Shown here piece by piece: positions 1 to 11,700 of a DNA stretch of 64,000 bases; the first letter of the stretch is position 1, and the number at the start of each line of letters is the position of its first letter. The DNA comes from Plicaturopsis crispa FD-325 SS-3 (lineage: Eukaryota; Basidiomycota; Agaricomycetes; Amylocorticiales; Amylocorticiaceae), in NCBI GenBank assembly GCA_000827205.1, contig KN832562.1, positions 1-64,000 of the forward strand. The letters are read 5' to 3'. The position numbers and the translations under genes are program-made. The notes beneath the pieces are model-generated. The model searched no databases, was not told the DNA's origin, and was given only the letters and a program-made list of their open reading frames with translations.

Positions 1-328
1 CCTGCAGAAGTCCATCGGCCATGCGCAGGCAGTCGTCCTTCTTCGGAAGCAGGATATGCGACATATACGCGGGCGTATAATTGGGTGAGTCGAAGGCATA
101 CCAATCGCGCGGACTCTTCGACTGAACGAGTTGCGGACGGTCGGGAATGGTGGGGCATGCGAGGCGGAGGAAATTTTTGACAGACATATCCTCGGCTGGA
201 GTGAGAGCCTTGTCGAGCTCGTTAGGCGGCGATTGCAGGTGAGGTTGCTCCATGCTTGACGCCGCACCCTCCTGTGGTGTCTGCGGTAAGGGTGGTGAGT
301 CTCCGTTGTCAACTTTTGTGACGTTCAT
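1..328 (-). CDS. Unidentified protein, N-terminal part, cut by the window edge
   Basis: An open minus-strand frame runs from an ATG at 326-328 off the left edge, giving about 109 residues without a stop or splice site. It begins MNVTKVDNGDSPP, continues with a Pro/Gln/Glu-rich stretch, and becomes more structured from about residue 50 (core NFLRLACPTIPDR, later SPRDWYAF and SHILLPKKDDCLRMADG). A second in-frame ATG at 251-253 could be the true start. I do not recognise the family. Codon use and the amphipathic core look like a real gene rather than a chance frame. The rest lies outside the window, so no role can be assigned. Confidence 0.55.
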   Translation of the reverse strand, partial: MNVTKVDNGDSPPLPQTPQEGAASSMEQPHLQSPPNELDKALTPAEDMSVKNFLRLACPTIPDRPQLVQSKSPRDWYAFDSPNYTPAYMSHILLPKKDDCLRMADGLLQ

Positions 329-2604
329 GCTGAATACCAGAGCAGGGGAATGGACAAAGATGCGGGTTGTGCGGCAACAGGGCGTCGGTCGGTGCCCGAC
401 GGGCAGAAAATTTGGTTCCGTTGATCTTGCCCCAGTGCGGAATGGTGCACCAGTCCAACTGCCACATTTGATGTCCGTCCGGTCAAATGCAATATTCATA
501 GAGTATGCTATCAGCAAGCCTGCGACGTTCGAGGGCTGCACGTTGACTGCAAGCGTTGTTCAGCTACGTGCATTAATGAGATAACAATGTTCCTACTTAC
601 CTTTTCACGGCGCGCGCTTCGACGCGCCACGTTCTGAATTCGACCTGAGTGGACGAGATGCGGGGGCCCATTTTCTAACCTCTATCAAGTAGCGGCTATT
701 GCTCTAATATAAGCTTAGGAATGGATTGGAAGAATATTGTATGCTTGCGACGTGTATTTGTTGAATAAATGAAGGATGTGCATTAGGATGATGCTCTTCT
801 GAATCCCGCGTTCACGAGACGTCGAGACATTCAAGTAATATTCAATTCATTGCATTAGGATACCCCTAATGCTCGAACAATACTTAGTGTAATGGTACGA
901 TGCATATGTGTATGCGTGTGGGGGCGAATGCATTAGGCTTGGGTTCAATACCGCGCGAGTGCTATATTTTACCACCGCGCGCGCGTCACCCAATTTTCGG
1001 GCCTGGGGGGCTACATCTTCAATTTGCGAGCTCGTGTTTCGGGCCACGGAGGCCTCGGGGAACCGTCGGCAAGCACATGCATTTTCGGGCCTGCGCCATC
1101 GGGGATCAATGTGCAAAATGGGAATTTTCGGGCCTGCCGGCATCGGGGCTCTGGGTGTATTAGGCAGGGTCCTGCTTCACCGCTAGGCTGACAGCGGTCT
1201 CGGGACTGACGCGCGTAGAATGGTCTTTCTTGGCCTCTATCCGCCGGCGTGTTGCAGCTCCTACGCCTGCATGACACATCGTTCCTTACCACGTCCCGGC
1301 CCACACATTTCCCTGCGCGTACATAGGCAATGGTGCGATTAAGCCTTGTTGTTCGAATGGCCATCGCACACTTTCGGGTGAGTCGGGACGTCATCAAGTG
1401 TGCGCCCTGCACTCACAAACGGAGACTTTACCAAGATAGACCTTCTCTCGGTAGGCTAGAGGCGGGGAACGCGTCCCACTACTCGCTCCGATGGACAACT
1501 AACATTCCAGCGCACACGGGCGGTGATCAAGGGTACCGGGGCACATATGGAGGCATTTGTATCCCGTGATGACTATCATTGCATATCTTCGTGAGCGCTG
1601 TTGCTGTAAAAACCTTCATTTGATATGTCTCGGGCGCTAACCACTCCCTCAGCCGACAGTCTCTGCAGCTTTGTTGTATCAGCAGCGGCATCTAAGATTT
1701 GGGGTATATTTTGGCCTACAGGATTCCATTCCGACGGACTCGAAAGAATTTACGGGCTACAAGTGAGGGTGTATACGCATTCGCAGACTTGTTGCCTTCG
1801 CCCGCATCGGCGCATCTTTGGACAGTCATGAGGCCAATGCCCGTTAAGACCCCTAGCCCCACATAACGCGTAAGTCGTTCTCTTAGCAGTTTGTGGACAC
1901 TTATATAGCTTCACGCCATCGCCTCCACAGTACTTCATTTCCTTGCAAGTGCTTGGAGTCGGCTAGCTGTCTCGTTCCAGCACCCATAGCCCTATGTCGC
2001 TTCTCATTATATGGAATGAGCTCCACATCTCCGGAAGGCTCACGCGCAATGCGGACTATGCTTGTGATCTTTCGGTATTACAACACCTACGTAACATGCG
2101 CCCAGATAGCTCTCTGTATGTCTGTGAATTTGACCGAATTTTACAGGCCTCCCACTTCCGCATCAGACATGAAGTACTCAGCATTCAAGCACTGAAACAC
2201 CGCAAACGGGGAACAAAGTATTGTGTGTCCGTTCTGTCAAGCATGCCTTCTGCAATGTGCCGCTGAAGAGCGTGAGGCGATGCGCCTGAAAGTCACGCCT
2301 GCAACATTCCGACCGCATCCATTATATCGTCGCCTGTTACACGTTTTATGTTATGTAACGCCCGACTCACCCCACAGTATCCACTGCCTAGCTGTGAAGG
2401 TACGATGCTGCTAGCGACTGGTTTGAATTTAGAAAACTGCGCCTCTGCACTTGCCAAAATGTCTGCCGCCCGAAGGGGACGCCCATAACCGCGACCGCGA
2501 CGGCCGGAGGACCGGCTCGATAGGTTTAAAGCAACTTACCCCCCACGCTCAAGTCAACATCCTGTGCATTTTCACCAAGACTACATACTCTACACTACAC
2601 GAGT
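329..2604. other. 2.3 kb spacer without a recognisable gene
   Basis: Open frames on both strands here are short, overlap one another and have compositions typical of chance frames (rich in Arg, Cys, His). I found no chain of exons joined by good splice sites and no transposon ends. Near 2521-2530 there is an AT-rich run (aggtttaaag) about 75 bases before the start of the next gene that could serve as its TATA-like element. A short degenerate repeat at 990-1150 is listed separately. Confidence 0.5.
990..1150. repeat. Short degenerate GC-rich repeat, about four units
   Basis: The word ttttcgggcctg occurs near 994, 1082 and 1125, with a degenerate relative (gtttcgggccacgg) near 1035. Three of the units are followed by a catcgggg or ctcgggg tail. 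Spacing is irregular (about 40-50 bases), so this is not a clean satellite. The flanking stretch also repeats tgcattagg near 781, 852 and 928. Origin is unknown; decayed mobile DNA or a simple local duplication are both possible. Confidence 0.45.
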
Positions 2605-3290
2605 ATGGCTTCGAAACCAAACGAGGAAGAGGTTTCCGACACGGTGCCTTCGAGGTCAGGATCATAATGGATGAGAGAATAACGCCGCTGGGGAAAGCTA
2701 ACAATATTTGTTCCGATTCGCAGCGATAAAAACTACCCTCAATCGAAAAGTGTCCTGCACCCTATCTACAGCCCTAAGGATACAAGGGGGGACGAAGAGA
2801 AGAACCCTTTCGACTCTGATGCTGGGAAACCGTAAATTCCTCGTTTCTGACTACTGCGCGAATAAGCGCTGACGGTGTCAAATCCTCACAGGGGATCGGC
2901 GTCCACAGGGTTTGTTTCTCTACCTCATTCTACATGAAGTCGTTTGATTAAGGGTGTCTACCACACACAGGCAAGCGCTCTCGGACAAACAATCTGAGGC
3001 TCGCGACACCAACGAGAATGCCACAGCAAAGACAGGCGCTCTACCTGAATCGTTAGTACCATTTTCTGTCGACGCGTCTTGTGTTCCTTGCTGATAACTC
3101 GACACGCTCGCGTGCCCAGAGCCCCAGAATTTACTTCTGAAGACGAGGATGATTTAATGGGGTTTGTGCTTCATGCCCTATGCTCCCCTGCCAATGTCCT
3201 GACCGTATTTGCAGTGGTTTCCGGTTTCGCGGCCCCAAGGGTGGCAGCGTCAACCAAGGTGGTGTCAAGCGTCCCATAAAACCGAAATAA
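2605..3290 (+). CDS. Small acidic protein with GFRFRG motif and basic KPK tail, cassette copy 1
   Basis: Six exons join into one frame of 124 codons: 2605-2654, 2724-2831, 2892-2909, 2971-3051, 3120-3161 and 3215-3290. All five introns are 52-69 bases with GT-AG ends, and all interrupt codons in phase 2. The product starts MASKPNEEEVSDTVPS, is rich in Ser, Asp, Glu and Lys, and carries an acidic patch (SEDEDD) just before a last exon that reads GFRFRG and then a Gly/Lys-rich basic tail ending KPK. There is no signal peptide or membrane segment, so it is probably an intrinsically disordered soluble protein. It converges on the WW/membrane gene whose stop lies 149 bases downstream. A paralogue with the same exon phases and the same last-exon start lies at 7756-8500. 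I do not know the family. The exon chain is inferred from splice signals and from the paralogue. Confidence 0.6.
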
Positions 3291-3438
3291 AACCATCTTG
3301 TCTAAGGTATCGCGTGCATTGCTGCTATGGAGGGTATAATGATACACGAAGATCCCGTTCTATTCTTGTTTACAAACAAACGTACAGTAATAATGTCAGC
3401 AGTATATATCCATCCATATCCATCGTCGTAAATGAACG

Positions 3439-6400
3439 TTATGGCCCTCGTATGCTCATCATCGCCGAAAGGGATGGTTCTCGGGGCTGGCGTCCCAAGA
3501 CCACATCCCAAATGTTTCTCCGGGGCTTCAGCGGGAAGTCCGCGTAAAGTTTCGCGCCCTCCGCGGCGATCTCGCATATTTTTTGCCACCATTTTGTGTC
3601 AGACCAGTTGGTCCAGTTCGGAGTTTCCCAAGCCGTGTATATGCACCACGATATGAGGAACACGATGACGAACCCAGAAAGCCCCACCACCAGCCGCGTG
3701 CAGAGGTTGGCACTGATGAAGCACATAGCGCAGAACGCGACAGCAAAGGAGACCATCCTATGAGTAACTGTCAGAATCGTACAAGCGGAAGAAGATGACA
3801 CGGGGAGACGTACCCCCACATGAGCAACGCGTATGGGAGACTGTAGATGATGGCTACAGTCTCGAGGCCCAAGAGGGTCTCCGACATTGCGCCCAAAAAG
3901 GTTGACTATTGCATGTTAGTATACACGTGTTCAATTCGAACGAATGAAAAGATGCACGAACAGCTTCCTCGCATGTGCCACGAGCCTTCGTACGGTTCTG
4001 CCTCACAAGCAGCAAGCCAAGGATGATACTGCCCACTGTGGTAATCATCGATACATAGCTGGCGAGCTGCGTGAAGGATCTTTGGGGCGGCGCATTCCCC
4101 GCGTCATTTGTGATGTCGACGCTCTGTATTGCCAAGAACGACACGTTGACCGTGAGCAGCACTTCAGCCTGTAGGCCAGATGTGAGCATTGTCCAACATC
4201 ACGACGGTGAAAAGACATCTTACGAGAAGGAGGAATTCCTGCCACTCCTTGTTGAGCTTGTCGATGAACACTTTCCACGCACTCTCAATAACAAGGCGAT
4301 CAACATAAATCCTGCGTAGTGCCTGCAGGTGTACGTCCGGCGCAGAGAAGAGGAGAGGAGAGAGAATCTTCAAAATCAAGGATCGGTCCTTCGACTGGAC
4401 ACTAGCGTGTACGGTTTGGTCCCGACGGATGCGGTGATTTTTTTCGCCGTGGTAATTGACGAATCTAACGTGTGCTGCCGAGAACGCGTTGGTTTTAAAG
4501 GAAGAGGATAGTACGAAGGAATAGCTCACCGCATTCGTAGAGGAAACGAGCTGGTGATTTAACAATGGTTAGCCCTTGTCGTGATTGATGAAATATTTTT
4601 TATTTACCCAACGCTGCCTCAATGTGTGGGTTTCGCTCTGGACCAGTTACTGTGCGGATAGGTCAGGAAAAACATACAAGCGTAGAGGCAAGCAGACATA
4701 ATCACAATTTACATGGCTTATAAGCCGTAGCATGGACTCGATCGTATCCGCAGTGTAGGTCGTGGTGGTATCCGTCGATGTCAAAACATCTGAGTATAAC
4801 AACTTGGCACGCGTCTCAAAATCCACGATATATATGTGACAACGCACCCGCTAGAGAAAATAGTAACAAAGCTTTGAGTTCTGCAATCACATCTGGAGTT
4901 AAATCCCAAAGGCCGGGAAAATATTCTCGGTGTTCCCTGATGAGCCTGTGGTGTCAGCGTTTATGGATGAAGTCTCTGCATCCAACGCACCAGTATTGCC
5001 CTTCTATGCAATGCTCTACAGCTCCGATTAGTTTACGGTGCAGTCAAGGCATGAAAGGAGCCGCATACTGAAATGAGAAGGCCCCACAGGACCACGGACG
5101 ACCTGCAGCAGGTATTCCGCGTCGAACTCTTTCAGCCAGAAAAGCGATCGATTATCGTGATCGACGAGGTAGTATCCACATAATATCTCGTCTACGGTGT
5201 CAGCCGGCACAAGTTCAAGCATAATTTGGGCATTATCGGGTATCTGCAAGCCGTCTTCGTGTGCCATGGTATAGACCTTGTTCGTGAAGTATTCAATATC
5301 TTGGAGAGCATCGATGTCGTAGATCCAGGCGTCCGTGACGACTTTCGAGGTCGGATTGAAGAAGTAGGGCGTCCCTTCTGGGTGCACGAACTCGATCCAT
5401 CCCGGCGGTAATAAATGTCTGGAAAAAAAGCTGTAAGCACGTATGCAGCGCATCTTAGGAAAAGTCTTACGTGCGATCGAATTTCGTTTGTAGCGGCGGG
5501 ATGACAAATTCTGCAGGCTTCAAGGGTCTGTGAATGCAAAGTAAGCATTTTGACAGGACGACCCAGTCCGGAGACGTACATATCCCGTTCCCGAAGGTAT
5601 CTCTCACTCCATTCGGGCGTTATCGCATACAGGCAGCGTTCCTCCTCTACAGGTGCCTCAGGCCGAGGGTCGTCGGGATGTGGCGCAACGTCAGGTGCAG
5701 GCAGTGCGACTGCATGTGTTGACGCTGGAGACGGTGGCGCAGAATGCGTCGAAGGTGCACGGCGGGACGACGAACGTTCTGACCGAAGCGACGGTGTCTG
5801 GGGGCGCGACGGCGGGATCAAATCAATCACTACGTCTGCTTCAGATGACAGCATTGAAGCAGGGTGCAAGGAATTGACGGATGAGGCCGCCAACCGAGAA
5901 GGCGGACGTGAAGTCGAATATGCGCGGGATGCTCGAGCTGGCAGGATCTCGACAGAGTGTGGCTGGTTCGAAAACATTCGCTGGCCAGCACTCGACACGC
6001 GGGATCTACGGCTGGATGTATGAGACGCTAACGACGCCATAGAGCGGCGGTTTTGAGGTCCAGCGCCACTATTTCGCGACACAGGGCGGGACATGGTCGA
6101 TCCAAAACCAAAGTCTTGCGTCGACCGCGAGTTGTTCGACGAAGCAAATCCATACGGGTGCAACGACCCTTGCTGGAGCCCATTGTCGGCATGTGGTGCA
6201 TAGGGATGCAAGGACGTCGGGTCGTAAGAATTGACATTTGGGGAGGAGCGGGTCGGACTGGCTCCAGCAATCGAGTAGGGCCGAACTGGCCCAAATGTGC
6301 GCCTTTCTGGCGAGCTCAAGTCCGGGTGGCTCGAGCTTTGCGTCAAATGGCCAGATCCGAGAAGTATAGTATGTGGAGGAGCTTGTGGCAATGCGCTCGC

Positions 6401-6670
6401 AAGAACGGTACCACGGACGCCGTCGTCCTCTGTTGGAGGGTCTATTGGTTTATCTAGAAGCCTTTGCTCACGCACGTCAGGTTTGGCAGACTCTCCCCCG
6501 AGACTGCCACCCGAAGGTCCTCCTCGAGTGTTCCGGCGACTCAGTAAAGCCCATATAGCATACAGAGTTTTCAACGAGCGCCGAGCGAAGGCTTGAGGGA
6601 CCGATAGGACGCGGCGTAATAGTGACAGAAACCAGCGGTAAAGCATAGACATTTTGCTATGAACAGACAT
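3439..6670 (-). CDS. WW-domain protein with C-terminal membrane segments, copy A
   Basis: A long first exon (6670 to about 5540) encodes some 375 residues: a basic, partly hydrophobic start (RWFLSLLRRVL), then a Ser/Pro/Arg-rich disordered region. The next small exon carries the motif PAEFVIPPLQTKFDR, which has matching segments in the two paralogues. Then comes a WW domain (LPPGW, a Tyr/Phe pair, closing Trp in TDAWIYD, without the usual final Pro) followed by a conserved Cys/Tyr/Trp-rich region with CGYYLVDHDNRSLFW. Later exons hold a conserved VDRLVIESAWKVF segment and about four hydrophobic stretches (for example FLAIQSVD, SMITTVGSIILGLLLV, VAIIYSLPYALLMWG, GFVIVFLISWCIY). The end is a charged cytosolic tail. 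I chose the start at 6670 because it aligns with paralogues B and C; a Met 5 codons upstream is possible. The gene looks intact. The family is, to my knowledge, uncharacterised; a membrane adaptor that binds Pro-rich ligands is inference. Confidence 0.75.
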
Positions 6671-7704
6671 AGCGCTATCGTACACAGAGCTTCATGGAAA
6701 AGAGAGATTCTGGAGCGCTCGGCTGTCCAATGTCGAAGTACTTACATGGGCGCCAAAGCTGAAGCTGCTTATGCACACGTGAAGTGCCTCGAGGCAGACG
6801 TCTGCGCTAGGCAGTGTCCGACCGGAAACCTAACGTCGACGCAAGGCCTGTATGTTGCATGGTGTAAATCCGTTCGAGTGATTGTCCTGGGATGTAGTGT
6901 GTTTTGCTGTAGAGCTGGAAAGTAGCGTGCCTGCAGTCAGGACGGTCAAAAAGTTATGAAGAGAAGAACTATATCGCGGAAGCACTTCGTGACTTGGTCT
7001 TTGACGCCCACCACGGTTGAAGACGCCCAAAACAAACTTGCTACCGTGCATCATGCTTGTCTTGCCTCAGCTGGAAACTTCACTCTGCCTGCAACATGAA
7101 CTCGGGAATCATGCGTGTATCCACCTTGTTCTACTTTAACTGATTTCTTTGTCCAAAGCACAGCGCGTACTTACCGGTTTTCCTGTGGAACGTCCTCAAC
7201 CCAGCCACCCGGAAGTCACCTTGTCATGCTCAGTAGACGGCGGCTATGCAAGACTTTCGTACAGAAGATTCTGTGGCCCACAGACCTGCAGAACACCACC
7301 CCTCGGTACCCACAGCCCACGGGAACTTGCCGACGCGTTGTGCCATAGCCATACATAGCTCACAGCACGGTTGGCGGTGCTCATAGCGTCCCAAAGGAAG
7401 AAGGAGAATCAGACATCGTGAGTACGATGGCTCTACTATCTAACTCCGTCGAGTCAAAGTAAGCGCCTTCAGAATGATTTACATTGAGATCTCGCTCACG
7501 CCGCCTTTAAATCGTAGGTGTAACTACCAATGATAGTCCTCGATTTATATGATCGCTCTGAGCAGTCTTCGTCCCTATCCAATGTCTGAGGTAGTAAAAG
7601 CCGCTGGGATGTTAAGGAACGTACCCTCGATGCTGAGCTGGCGAGACGCTGGCGGCGGTGCACCGGGAACATGCGGCTGGTTAGGCGCCCGCGACCTCAG
7701 ATGG
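6671..7704. other. 1.0 kb spacer between the two cassettes
   Basis: It holds the 5' side of WW gene A (minus strand) and the upstream side of the second small gene (plus strand). Open frames here are short and not conserved between the cassettes. I see no exon chain, RNA gene or repeat. Confidence 0.45.
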
Positions 7705-7712
7705 CATATAAG
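7705..7712 (+). promoter_or_regulatory. TATA-like element of small gene 2
   Basis: The sequence catataag lies about 45-50 bases before the ATG at 7756 and is followed by a pyrimidine-rich stretch and a run of cacacaacacacct leading into the start codon, as is common at fungal transcription starts. Confidence 0.4.
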
Positions 7713-7755
7713 CCTCACCCTCTGTTTTTGCTGCTACTCATCACACAACACACCT

Positions 7756-8500
7756 ATGTCCAGTACAGAAGCCGACCAGACCGTAGATCAAGGGTCCAAT
7801 CCCCACGACTTGGAGCTCGAGGCTACTTCGAGGTGTGTATATCGCAGGATATGGTCGGCTGCGTTACCTACCGGGCCCTTATCTGCTCAACGCACAGTGA
7901 TGACGGACAATCGGGGACGCTAAACCCTAGTGAACGTGCCACTGGAGCTGCAGCAAGCGACAGTGAAGTCACTGTGGAAACAGAGCCTGTCCAAGATGTT
8001 CATGCCCCTTCGTCAGTGCCCTGTTGAATTTCATTACCTTATCGTTTACTTATCAGACTCTTTAGCTCGTCAGCTTCAGCTAGCGAAGAGTAAGTACAAT
8101 GTGCGAAATATTGGCAGCTCAAAGTTCTTATGACTTTGACCTCAGCTCTCAAGCGCCAGCCCCTGCCGAGGAGAATGCAGAAAGGCAAGCTCGCTCATTC
8201 GTAGTCGCTGGCGGGAGACTAACTCAGTGTATATTATAGTGTCGACCTTCGTGGTACAATAGGGTATGGCTTCAAAGTCCTATCGCAACGTAGCGTTTTC
8301 TAAATCACAGTAATATCCGCAGGGGCTTTCGTTTCAGAGGCCAGCCGGATGTCCGTGCGGGAAGTAAAAAGCATGCTGCGCCTGTGCCGTCTTCCTCCTC
8401 GGCTAAGCCACATGCCACATCCAAGCCACATGCTACATCCAAGCCACATACCACCACTCAGCCACCACGCAAGCCACAAACTAATGCGAAACCGAAGTGA
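7756..8500 (+). CDS. Small GFRFRG/KPK-tail protein, cassette copy 2
   Basis: Six exons join in one frame of 143 codons: 7756-7832, 7931-8011, 8057-8089, 8146-8184, 8240-8263 and 8323-8500. As in copy 1, every intron is in phase 2, and the first two exons together are 158 bases in both genes. The fourth intron appears to start with GC (AG/gcaagc), the common non-canonical GC-AG type. The product begins MSSTEADQTVDQGSNP, is acidic and Ser/Ala-rich for about 85 residues, and its last exon opens GFRFRGQPDV before a basic tail with three KPHATS-like repeats ending KPK. It has no membrane segment or signal peptide. It converges on WW gene B, 289 bases away. The family is not recognised; likeness to copy 1 in exon phases and last-exon motif is the main evidence that both are real. 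Confidence 0.6.
8405..8449 (+). repeat. 18-base coding tandem repeat in small gene 2
   Basis: Two near-identical 18-base units (aagccacatgccacatcc, one base different) at 8405-8422 and 8423-8440 and a partial third encode KPHATS, KPHATS, KPHT. The repeat lies in the basic tail and is absent from copy 1, so it probably expanded after the cassette was duplicated. Confidence 0.8.
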
Positions 8501-8788
8501 CCGCAGGTTTCCGGGGCTATTCGCGACGAGAGCGAAAAGATGAAATATTCTGCATGAACTTGTCCAACGTTACATATGACATATGCCATTGCCATCGCTG
8601 TATAATGTGTCGAATTGCATACTTTCTTCCCCGGAATGGCTACGCGAGGCCTGAAAGACATGCTTGATTCACGTTGAGTGCCGGTGTGTATCGACGCTAT
8701 GTACGCGCATGTATAGTCATCATGATCAAGAACAACCTTGAGACTGCGCACCTGCTATCTTCTTTCAAGGACTCCGCGGTAATACGAG

Positions 8789-11700
8789 TTAGTCCCCAAG
8801 AGAACTTGCAGCTTCCCTGAAAGGGCCGAATGACGCTTTCCACCGACCCCGCGCAGACTTTTTCAACTTCTCGTACACACTCTCCCATAGTGGACCCCAA
8901 AATCCTTGGCTCTCCCAAGAGGCCCAGATGCACCAGCCTATCAGAAATAATACGATGCTTCCGGGAACACCGACGATCGTTCGCGTGTAAAGGCTCGTGT
9001 TCGTCAGACACATACTGCAAAATGCTGCTGTGAAAGAGACAAATCTGGAAAAGGTGTACTTTAGCTATTCCTCGGATTGAACGCATGTCTCAAGGACGTA
9101 CCCCCACAGAAGCAAGGCATGCGGTAAGCTGAAGATGATAGCGACCGTCTCGAGTCCCAAGAACGTCGCGCTCATTCCTTCGAGATATGCTGCCTGCATT
9201 CAGAATGGACATACCGTAAGTAACATATCCCGATGGGAAAAACACCTAGCAACAGTCACGAACACCATCGGGAGCGGTATTGCGGGTTTTTGTGCGGTTT
9301 TGGCGAACGAGGAGGAGTCCCAGAATGATACTGCCAATTGTAAATACCATGGACACATAACACGCCAACTGTGTCGCCGACCGATCTGGCGGAGCGTTTC
9401 CACCCTCATTCGTTAGATCCACGCTCTGTATAGCCAAAAACGACAGGTTGGCGGTGAGCAACACTTCCCCCTGCGATTCGGTTGTTAAAACTGTCCCTAT
9501 GCGTAAAAGACCGATGCAACTTACAAGTAGAAGAAAGTCTTGCCACTCCTTATTGAGTTTTTGGATAAACACTTTCCAGTCGACGTCGATGACAATACGG
9601 TCCACAAATATCTGCTGAAGCGATTTCATGTGCACGTCCGGAGCAGAAAACAACAGCGGGGAGAGAAAGCGTAGAAAGAGAGAATGACCTTTCACCGTAC
9701 TCTGGTGTAAGGTTTGTACCCTGTCAAGACGGTGGAATTTCTCCCCGTGGAAGTGAAGCCACCTCCACTGTGCTATAACGAGGATTAGTACTGCAGTGAT
9801 TTGGGAGAGTCAACTATGCATACCGTCTTCGTAGGAGGCCCTAGCTGTTCGAGGGATGGTCAGGATAGAAAGAAGGTAGAACGATATTCGCTTGCCTAGC
9901 AAAACTTCGGCATATGGATCACTGTCAGTAGAGTCTACTACAGCCCCGCCATTCGGTCACGACACAAGCAGAATATCGAAAGATGCCACATACAATCAAT
10001 TTGGTCGATTAATTCCACCAACCCTTTAAGCTTCTCCGTGTCCCATGCAACCGTTGACGTCGCCGACGTTAACATATCTTCAAGAATGAAGCATGTCAAG
10101 AACAGCAACCGAGATGCATTCATATACGAGATTCACCTCCGAAAGAGAAACGCAAACGCTTCTTTAAATCACGGACTGAGCTAGCGTCTGAACGGTATAA
10201 AGCAGGAAAATAATCCCGGTGAAGCCTGTCACAGTGATTTTACGCTGTCAGATGCATGGGAGGATGACTAGTACTAATGTGGATAACCATGATCAGCGGT
10301 CGGACCAGAAAGGCGTAAATAATTTTTGGATACACACCATACATCGTTTCTGACACCCACCAGTACTGAGTTTCCATCACATGGTCTGACATAGTATCAC
10401 TGAGCCTACTATGCACCGCGGGAAAACAAAGGACTCACTGAAATGAGACGGCTCGATGGTTGCATGCACATCCGTTAATAAGTATTCGGCGTTGAAAGTT
10501 TCCACCCAGAACAGACATTGATGTTTGTGGTTCACGAAATAGTAGCCGCAAACCATCGAGTCTTCAGATGGGAATATTTCAAGTACGAGTCCTGCACCGA
10601 GAAGATCACTTTGCCCGTTGTTCCGTGCCACGAGGCGAACCATCTCGGTAGAGTACTTGATGCCTTCATATATGTCCTGGTCGTATATCCAGCTATCGGT
10701 GATCACGTTTTCCCCAGCATTGTAGAAATAGGGAGCTCCTTCTGGGTGTACGTATTCGGCCCACCCTGTTGGCAGGTCAACACTAACTCAAGAGACATGA
10801 GCGCAGCAACAACATATACTTAAAGACAAGTGCTTACCCTCGAGGGAATTTCTCGGACATTGCTGGCACGCTGAATGTGGATACTTCGACGGTGGGCCTA
10901 CGAGTGCCTCTGTAACCGAATTCGACGGGAAAAATACATGTGCTCACATATCGCGCACCCGGCTGTATCTCTGAGACCATTTGGGTGTAATGGGAAATAT
11001 AGTGTGTCGTTCGTATTCAAGCGGTATCGCAGTCGACCCTGACGGAGCAGCTAGAGTTGGGGAGGATGTGTCTGGACGACACCCGGAATTGAGCGTTGTG
11101 TGATCTGAGACAGGCATGGTATTCCCGGAGAGCGATGGGGGGACGACGGCTATCGAGGGGGTCGATTTCGAGAGTGTGTGACGAGGCACATCGGCATACA
11201 CTGGGGAGGGACCGGCGGGTAGCGCGTGTCCCTCATTCGAAGAAGAGATCGACTGCCGTGAGGGAGAACTGGGGCTATTTAGGCTAGAGGATAAACGAGA
11301 ACGCGACGCCCTTTTGGAAACGAGCTCATCGGAAAGTGGTTTGTTTGACCAAAGTACGTCGTTCATTGAGGGGAGGCGTGAGCGACGAGTAGATATGTCA
11401 GATTGTGCGAGCGATACTGCAGAACGACGTGCGCTTCTCAGAGTGCTAGTCTGCGATGCAGAACGATGCATTTCCGGAAACAAATGAAAAGGCCCGGAAG
11501 GGGCCCCGGGCGAGATGCTCTCACGTAGCGATCGAGCATCCAAGGCCCGATGGGATGATTCTGAAGCGTCTTGAGGCAATCGAAGGCGTGGGTGGTGGAT
11601 TGCCAGCTCGTAACCCAAACGGTCAGGGGAGTGATTGGAGATCCCTTCAGAGGAGTGTGAGCGGGTGATCTCAACAGCGTGTCGTCCAGTCCCGGACAGA

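Noticed and set aside
900-1412. Overlapping open frames on both strands
   Set aside because: They overlap in several frames over GC-rich repeat-bearing sequence, have compositions typical of chance frames, and show no motif or splice continuation.
8405-8449. Short direct repeats as a possible CRISPR-like array
   Set aside because: The units are adjacent without spacers, lie in a coding exon of a eukaryote and encode a regular KPHATS repeat.
10950-11000. Apparent early stop in WW gene B (after RVRDM), suggesting a truncated gene
   Set aside because: A 40-base intron with good ends removes the stop and leads into an exon conserved in all three paralogues. The same holds for copy C.
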